Positions 39,510 through 44,232 of a stretch of 44,232 nucleotides of DNA are shown here, in pieces. This stretch comes from Saccharothrix sp. NRRL B-16314 (GTDB lineage: Bacteria; Actinomycetota; Actinomycetes; Mycobacteriales; Pseudonocardiaceae), in NCBI RefSeq assembly GCF_000716595.1, contig NZ_JNXC01000054.1, positions 1 through 44,232 of the forward strand, given 5' to 3'. The position numbers and the translations under genes are program-made. The notes under the pieces are model-generated. The model was not told where the DNA came from. It was given only the letters and a program-made list of their open reading frames with translations, and ran no database searches. The number at the start of each line of letters is the position of its first letter. The first letter of the stretch is position 1.

Positions 39510-40547
39510 ATGTCCTCCACCAAACGCCCGCCGGCCGACTCCGCCGAACGCGGAGGCGCCACCATCGCCCGCATCGCCGAGCTGGCGGGCGTCTCGACCG
39601 CCACGGTGTCGAAAGTCGTCAACGGGCGCGCGGAGGTCGCCCCGGAGACCCGCGCCCAGGTCGAGGCGGTGATCCGCGAACACGGCTACCGCAGGCAGAA
39701 GAGGGCCAACCGCGCGACGCTGGTGGAACTGGTGCTCCACGAGCTCGAAGGCGCCTACGCCATGGAGATCATCAAGGGCGTCGAACGCGTCGCCGGTGAG
39801 CACGAGCTCGCCGTCGTCCTCACCGAACTGCACGGCCGTCACACCCCCGGACGCACCTGGATCGACGGCGTGCTGGCCCGCAAACCCGCCGGAGTGATCA
39901 CCGTGTTCTCCGCGCCCACCCCCGCCCAGCAGGAGCAACTGTCCAGCCGCGAGATCCCGTTCGTGCTGGTCGACCCCACCGGCGACCCCGGCCACGAGTT
40001 CCCGTCCGTGGGCACCAGCAACTGGAGCGGCGGCCTGTCGGCCACCCGCCACCTGCTCGACCTCGGACACCGGAGCATCGCCGCCATCACCGGCCCCTCG
40101 CACGCGCTGTCCAGCCGGGCCCGCCTCGACGGCTACCGCGCCGCCCTCGACGCCGCCGAGGTCCCCATCGACCCGACGCTCATCCGCATCGGCGACTTCA
40201 ACATCGTCGACGGCCTCACCCACGGCCGTGACCTGCTACGACTGGACCGGCCACCCACCGCCGTCTTCGCGTTCAACGACGCGCAGGCCCTCGGCGTCTA
40301 CCAAGCCGCCCACGAGGCCGGCCTGCGCATCCCCCGCGACCTCAGCGTCGTCGGGTTCGACGACCTCCCGCCCGCCCAATGGGCCATCCCCGCCCTCACC
40401 ACAGTCCGCCAACCTCTCAGCGACATGGCCGCCGCGGCCACCGACATGATCATCTCCCTGTCCCGGGGGGACGCGCTGTCCCAACACCGCCTCATGCTCT
40501 CCACCGAACTCATCACCCGCGCCAGCACGGCCGCACCGCGCGCGTAG
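39510..40547 (+). CDS. LacI-family transcriptional regulator
   Basis: This 345-residue repressor has an N-terminal helix-turn-helix (about 17-60, TIARIAELAGVSTATVSKVV then NGRAEVAPETRAQVEAVI) and a periplasmic-binding-protein-like sugar sensor. Sensor motifs are ARKPAGVITVFSAPTP, HLLDLGHRSIAAITGP, FAFNDAQALGVYQAAHEAGL and DLSVVGFDDLPPAQWAIPAL. It is divergent from the sugar-binding protein and flanked by polysaccharide hydrolases, so it most likely represses this cluster until an oligosaccharide inducer binds. ATG 39510 is preferred because of the -10 box six bases upstream; an in-frame GTG at 39483 lacks a ribosome-binding site. Confidence 0.92.
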   Translation: MSSTKRPPADSAERGGATIARIAELAGVSTATVSKVVNGRAEVAPETRAQVEAVIREHGYRRQKRANRATLVELVLHELEGAYAMEIIKGVERVAGEHELAVVLTELHGRHTPGRTWIDGVLARKPAGVITVFSAPTPAQQEQLSSREIPFVLVDPTGDPGHEFPSVGTSNWSGGLSATRHLLDLGHRSIAAITGPSHALSSRARLDGYRAALDAAEVPIDPTLIRIGDFNIVDGLTHGRDLLRLDRPPTAVFAFNDAQALGVYQAAHEAGLRIPRDLSVVGFDDLPPAQWAIPALTTVRQPLSDMAAAATDMIISLSRGDALSQHRLMLSTELITRASTAAPRA

Positions 40548-40862
40548 TGGTGGACGGGTGCCAAAACGTACGGGAAAAAGCCCGAAACTTAACGCTTCGA
40601 CTTCGGTGACGATCCACCGAGTGCCACGCCCCATGACGCCGGTACGAGGGTCCGCACCTCGCCTGCCATTGCGACCGGGGAAGGCCGCGAGGAGCGAGTC
40701 GCACACGGTGGACCTCGCTCAACGGAGCGCAGCGACCAGGCCGTCGTCGACCACGTCCCTGACACGGCGACCGCGAAGGATGAGCCCGTAGGCGGCGTCC
40801 AAGAGGGACGCCGCCTACGGGGCGTGAAGACCTATCCAGTTGTCGTACCAGTCAGCCGGTGG
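40548..40862 (-). terminator. Intergenic region with 16-bp terminator stem and operator-like site
   Basis: CCCGTAGGCGGCGTCC (40785-40800) and GGACGCCGCCTACGGG (40806-40821) form a perfect 16-bp stem with loop AAGAG, 42 bp past the GH6 stop. It is a strong terminator that also protects against transcription from lacI. CGAAACTTAACGC (40583-40595) resembles the site at 39405-39417. The rest of this ~315-bp stretch shows no gene. Confidence 0.8.
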
Positions 40863-42500
40863 TCACAGCGCCGGGTAGGCGTTGCGCATGAGCTCCTGGA
40901 ACTGAGCCGAGAACCAGTGGCCCGAGAGCGGCGCGTCAGGCAGGGCACCCGACATGTTGTTGCCGTTCCGCACGTTGCCGCCGTAGGTCGGGTCGCACAT
41001 CCGGTCGAAGCCCTTGCCCTCGTCGTTCGGGATGAGGGTGCTGGAGCCGTCGGACTCGCCCGGCGGCTTGATCCAGACGTAGGCGTCGATGTTCGGCTTC
41101 GGAGCGGCCTTCGGACGCTCGCCCAGACCGGCGCCGGACTGGTTGCACCAGTTACCCTTCTGGAAGCGGCGGTCGATGCGCGACTCGTTGACGTAGGTGG
41201 TCGGGTCGGTGGAGGTCGACTTGGCGGTGGGCCGGTTCGGGCCGCCCCAGCCGTTGCGCGAGGTGTCGACCAGCATGCCGATGCCGCTGTCGAAGCCCTG
41301 CTTCACCAACTCGGCGCGGAACGCCGTGGCGAAGCCGATCTCACCGTTGAAGTCGTTCCAGTCGACCCACTTCGAGGCCTCCTTCACCGGACGGCCGCCG
41401 ACCACGTCGTCCACCGACCAGTACGGCTCCTCCAGCGGCGAGTAGTTCGCCGTGTTGGTGATGAAGCCGTGGATCTTGTCGTTGGTGGCGCCGTTCTTCC
41501 CGAGCAGCGTCGCGAACAGCTTCGCCGAGGCGAAGAAGTTGTCGTACTGCGGATCCGCGTCGCCCCAGCCGATCCAGCCGTGGTGCGCGGCGTCGATGTA
41601 GTTGTAGACGTTCGAGATCGCGCCCAGCTTGCCCAGCGCGTACGACACGCCCTCGATGTAGTTGCCGTTGGCCTTCATCGTGTCGCACTCCGGCGTCGCG
41701 GTGACGCGCGGCGAGACGTTGGTGACCAGGTTCGGCAGCGAGTCGATCTCGATCACCGAGACGACGCGCAGCTTGGAGTACTCCGGCCGGGCCACGATCT
41801 CCGCGATCTTGTCGATGTACTCGGTCTTGTAGCGACCGATCTCGTCGGCCTTCAGCTCACCGTTCGAGGCCAGCGCGGCGCAGTCACGGCCGGGCAGGTT
41901 GTAGACGACGACCTGGAAGACGAGCTGGCCGTCCGCACGCGCGGCGCGCTGCTTCTCGGCCTCGTTCAGGTGGTCCACCAGACCCATGGAGCCGGTCGTC
42001 GGGGACCCGTTGCCGGTGATCGCGCTGATCCGGTCCAGCCACACGCCCGTCGGCTGGTTCGCGATCCGCGAACCACCCGGCTCCGCGGCTGCCTGACGCG
42101 ACCACTGCGGGTTCACGTACACACCCGCGCCCACGTACGGGTTGTCGACCTTCGAGCCACCCGGATTGGTCCCCGTGGTCGTGGTGGTCGTGGTGGTGGT
42201 CGTGGTCGTCGTGTCGACCGTCCCCGTGCAGGCCGTGCCGTTCAACCGGAACTGCGCGGGCACCGGGTTGGACCCGGTCCACGAGCCGTTGAAACCGGGC
42301 GTGACCGATGCGCCGGTGCCGAGGTTGTCGGCCCAGGACGGGCTCTTGACGGTCACACGGCTCCCGGACTGGGAGAAGTTGCCGTTCCACCCCTGCTGAA
42401 CCGTCTGGCCGGCGGCGAAGTCCCATTCCAGCGTCCAACCGCCGGAAATGGCGTCACCCAGGTTGGTGACCGTGACATCAGCGCGGCCGTCGATGGGGTG
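40863..42500 (-). pseudogene. GH6 cellulase with CBM2, 5'-truncated
   Basis: The frame encodes most of a family-2 carbohydrate-binding module (ADVTVTNLGDAISGGWTLEW to GSWTGSNPVPAQFRLNGTAC), a poly-Thr linker and a GH6 catalytic domain of about 430 residues. GH6 features are VDNPYVGAGVYVNPQWSRQA, VVSVIEIDSLPNLVTN, YNYIDAAHHGWIGWGD with the catalytic-site Asp region, MLVDTSRNGWGGPNRPT and AYVWIKPPGESDGSS. The long inserts and CNQSGAGLGERP point to a cellobiohydrolase (exo-type) rather than an endoglucanase. There is no start codon, signal peptide or first strand of the CBM: near 42500 the sequence changes abruptly into the CBM2 of the upstream GH26 gene, in another frame. As it stands it could be translated only by frameshifting. 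Confidence 0.85.
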
Positions 42501-44232
42501 CCGCTGCCGATGAAGCCGAACGAGGCGCTTTCCCCCGGCTTGATCGTCCCGTTCCACGACGCGTTCTTCGCCGTCACGGTCGAGCCGGAGGTGGACAGGG
42601 TGGCGTTCCAGGAGTTCTGGATGCCCTGGCCCGAGCTGAGCGTCCAGGTGACCTGCCACCCGCTGATCGCCGTGGTCTTCTGGTTCTTCACGGTGACCTC
42701 GGCCTGGTAGCCGCCGCTCCACTGGTTGACCACGTGGAAGGTCGCGGCGCAGCCGTCCGTGGGCTCGGGCTGGTTGCCGGGGTCCTTGAAGTCGGGCAGT
42801 TCGTCCAGGGTGATGACGTTGGTGTGGTTGTAGACGCGCTGCACGAAGTCGCGCGGGTTGATCGCGCCGTCCTGGACGAACCCGCCCCAGGTGACGAACC
42901 AGGACCAGCGGGCCTCGTAGGCGCGGACCAGGTCGGGGTCGGGGATGGAGCCGACCTCGCCCAGCGCGACCAACTTCTTGTCGCCGCCCAATTGCACCAA
43001 CCGGTCGTAGGTGCCGTTGGCCGCGCTGTGGTCGCCTTGCGGCAGGTAGACGTCCGCGCTCACCACGTCGACCACGTCGGCACCGGGGTACCAGTCGGGC
43101 GAGACGGAGTTCCACACCCAGATCAGGTTGTGCAGACCGTGGTGCCCGACCAGCCGGTCGTGCAGCAACCGCCACAGCTCCTTGGCCGGGCCGGGCCCCT
43201 TGGCGCCCCACCAGAACCAACCGCCCTCGGCCTCGTGCAGCGGCCGGAACAGCACCGGCACCTTCGCGTCCGCCAAGCGCTTGAGCTGCGCGGCGATTGC
43301 GTCCATGTCCCGGATCAGCAGCTTGTAGTCGGTCGAGGCCGGGTCGGCCAGCGCGGCGGCGAGGTCGAAGGTCGTGGCGTCGGTGTAGAAGCCGCGCCAC
43401 CACTCCTTGCCCGGCTGGTCGATCAGGCCCGACGGCGCGTTCCAGTGCCACACCATGGTGGTGATCCCGCCGCGGCCGTCGTAGGCCAGGGCGTGGTCCA
43501 CGTCCCGGCCCGTCGTGCCGCGCTCGACCCGGCTGGGCGAGTAGTCCATCAGGTCGTAACCGCCCACGGCGGGCGCCTTGCCGATGTTCTGCTCCAGCCA
43601 GTCGATGCTGGCCTGGTCCTGCTGGCCCGACAGGATGTTCTTGCCGTAGTTGTCGGTCAGGTACCGCATCAGGCCCTTGGCCTCGGCGGTCGCGGCCGGG
43701 TCGGTCAGCTCGCCGGTCACCTGGTGTGGCGCCCGCGGCGCGCTCGGGGTCACCTTGATCGCGTCGATCAGGTACCAACCCCAGTTGTTGGTCACGGTGA
43801 TCGTGTTGTCACCAGGCCGCAGCAGCGCCTTGCCCGCCGGGATCTCGCTGAACGTCGAGACCGCCGGGAACGACACGTCGCCCAGGCCACTGCCGTTGAG
43901 CGACAACGACGCCGTCTTGGCCCCGTACGGCGTGGCGTAACGAATGGTCAGGTCATGCAAGCCGCCGGGGTTTCCCGGGATGGTGATGGTGACCGAGTCG
44001 GATGCCTGGTCGAACCCGGCCACGTAACCCGTGCCGGAATAACCCGCGTGGCTCGACTCGACCGCGGTGCCGTTCAGGACACCGGTTTCGGCCTCTAGCC
44101 AGGTATCGGCTGCCGAAGCGGGCAGTGGAGGTGTGAGCTTCCCCCGATAACCCGAGATGGTTGTTACCTGGATCGGATCGGTGATGCCGGGATGGTAGTC
44201 GGTTCGGCCTGGGCGGCGTGCCAGGCGGCTTC
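42353..44232 (-). CDS. Secreted GH26 beta-mannanase with CBM35-like and CBM2 modules, partial
   Basis: The frame is open from the right edge, so start and signal peptide are outside the window. It begins with a beta-sandwich module (WLEAETGVLNGTAVESSHAG and GYVAGFDQASDSVTITI to WGWYLIDAIKVTPS), typical of CBM35. The GH26 barrel follows: YLTDNYGKNILSGQQDQASI, MVWHWNAPSG, acid/base Glu in FRPLHEAEGGWFWWG, and nucleophile Glu in LVALGEVGSIPD. A family-2 binding module begins at CAATFHVVNQWSGGYQAEVT. After FGFIGSGT (about 42500) the frame enters the neighbouring GH6 gene out of register, adding about 49 alien residues to a stop at 42353 in place of the last CBM2 strand and its Cys. The enzyme would hydrolyse beta-mannan outside the cell; catalysis should survive, binding may not. 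Confidence 0.88.
   Translation of the reverse strand, partial: SRLARRPGRTDYHPGITDPIQVTTISGYRGKLTPPLPASAADTWLEAETGVLNGTAVESSHAGYSGTGYVAGFDQASDSVTITIPGNPGGLHDLTIRYATPYGAKTASLSLNGSGLGDVSFPAVSTFSEIPAGKALLRPGDNTITVTNNWGWYLIDAIKVTPSAPRAPHQVTGELTDPAATAEAKGLMRYLTDNYGKNILSGQQDQASIDWLEQNIGKAPAVGGYDLMDYSPSRVERGTTGRDVDHALAYDGRGGITTMVWHWNAPSGLIDQPGKEWWRGFYTDATTFDLAAALADPASTDYKLLIRDMDAIAAQLKRLADAKVPVLFRPLHEAEGGWFWWGAKGPGPAKELWRLLHDRLVGHHGLHNLIWVWNSVSPDWYPGADVVDVVSADVYLPQGDHSAANGTYDRLVQLGGDKKLVALGEVGSIPDPDLVRAYEARWSWFVTWGGFVQDGAINPRDFVQRVYNHTNVITLDELPDFKDPGNQPEPTDGCAATFHVVNQWSGGYQAEVTVKNQKTTAISGWQVTWTLSSGQGIQNSWNATLSTSGSTVTAKNASWNGTIKPGESASFGFIGSGTPSTAALMSRSPTWVTPFPAVGRWNGTSPPARRFSRGGTATSPSPGAV

Noticed and set aside
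42177..42215. Tandem GTGGTC/GTGGTG repeat that might suggest a satellite or CRISPR-like array.
   Set aside because: It encodes the poly-Thr linker between CBM2 and the GH6 domain; such linkers are normal in secreted cellulases.
42496..42503. GGGGTGCC at the GH26/GH6 joint, similar to the IS-A terminal repeat.
   Set aside because: Only eight bases match, no transposase sequence lies on either side, and the bases are explained by the CBM2 codons GSGTP.
40824..42710. A plus-strand frame of 628 codons across the GH6 region.
   Set aside because: The GH6 frame on the minus strand has clear catalytic motifs; the plus-strand translation is Val/Arg/Gly-rich without domains.

Overview
The window comes from a high-GC, mycelial-type actinobacterium, most like the Pseudonocardiales (Saccharothrix/Lentzea/Actinosynnema type). 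This rests on strong third-position GC bias, leaderless promoters, DUF3558-type anchored proteins, LAL-type LuxR regulators and secreted CBM2-linked glycoside hydrolases. No tRNA, rRNA or CRISPR was seen. Almost every accessory stretch shows nonsense codons, frameshifts or fused gene ends.

Layout. (1) 1-3041, minus strand: a secreted protein cut by the window edge, a secreted SGNH hydrolase, and a tachylectin-like beta-propeller gene with one frameshift. (2) 3320-13554, plus strand: a giant RHS/YD-repeat polymorphic toxin (about 3,266 codons if continuous) split by one in-frame TAA. It carries a LamG-like domain, RHS repeats, an RHS core, a HINT self-processing domain and a C-terminal tip with deaminase-fold metal ligands. 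An Imm10-like immunity gene overlaps its stop by 4 bp. (3) 13542-19944: a graveyard of displaced toxin tips and immunity genes among insertion-sequence fragments. It holds a NucA/NucB-like nuclease tip with a SUKH immunity gene, a HINT remnant with an unrecognised tip and an Imm32-like immunity gene, a low-GC multi-pass membrane protein and two unassigned genes. Pieces of at least three transposase types lie between them. (4) 20157-26510: a DUF3558-like anchored protein, a transposase mosaic, the protein AMPylase SelO, and a secreted type-B carboxylesterase bracketed by two end fragments of the same IS family. (5) 26669-30792: a YbdK-type carboxylate-amine ligase, then a metal-stress operon (thioredoxin fused to a Cys-rich tail domain, MerR regulator, MerT-like membrane protein, broken ACR3 pump). 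The operon has a textbook MerR promoter and lies between two tyrosine-recombinase fragments. (6) 31241-35968: a secreted subtilisin-like protease with two PKD domains, convergent with a large LuxR-family ATPase regulator. (7) 36202-44232: a plant-polysaccharide cluster with a GH10 xylanase-CBM2, a sugar ABC transporter (binding protein and truncated permease), a LacI regulator, a GH6 cellulase and a GH26 mannanase. Two junctions here look like deletions that fuse neighbouring genes out of frame.

How the parts fit. The RHS locus looks like a contact-dependent competition system whose current tip is a candidate nucleic-acid deaminase; older tips and their immunity genes were pushed downstream and partly kept. 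The metal cluster looks like one MerR-controlled transcription unit. The carbohydrate cluster couples secreted xylan, cellulose and mannan hydrolases to sugar uptake under LacI control, though at least two of its genes are damaged or misassembled.
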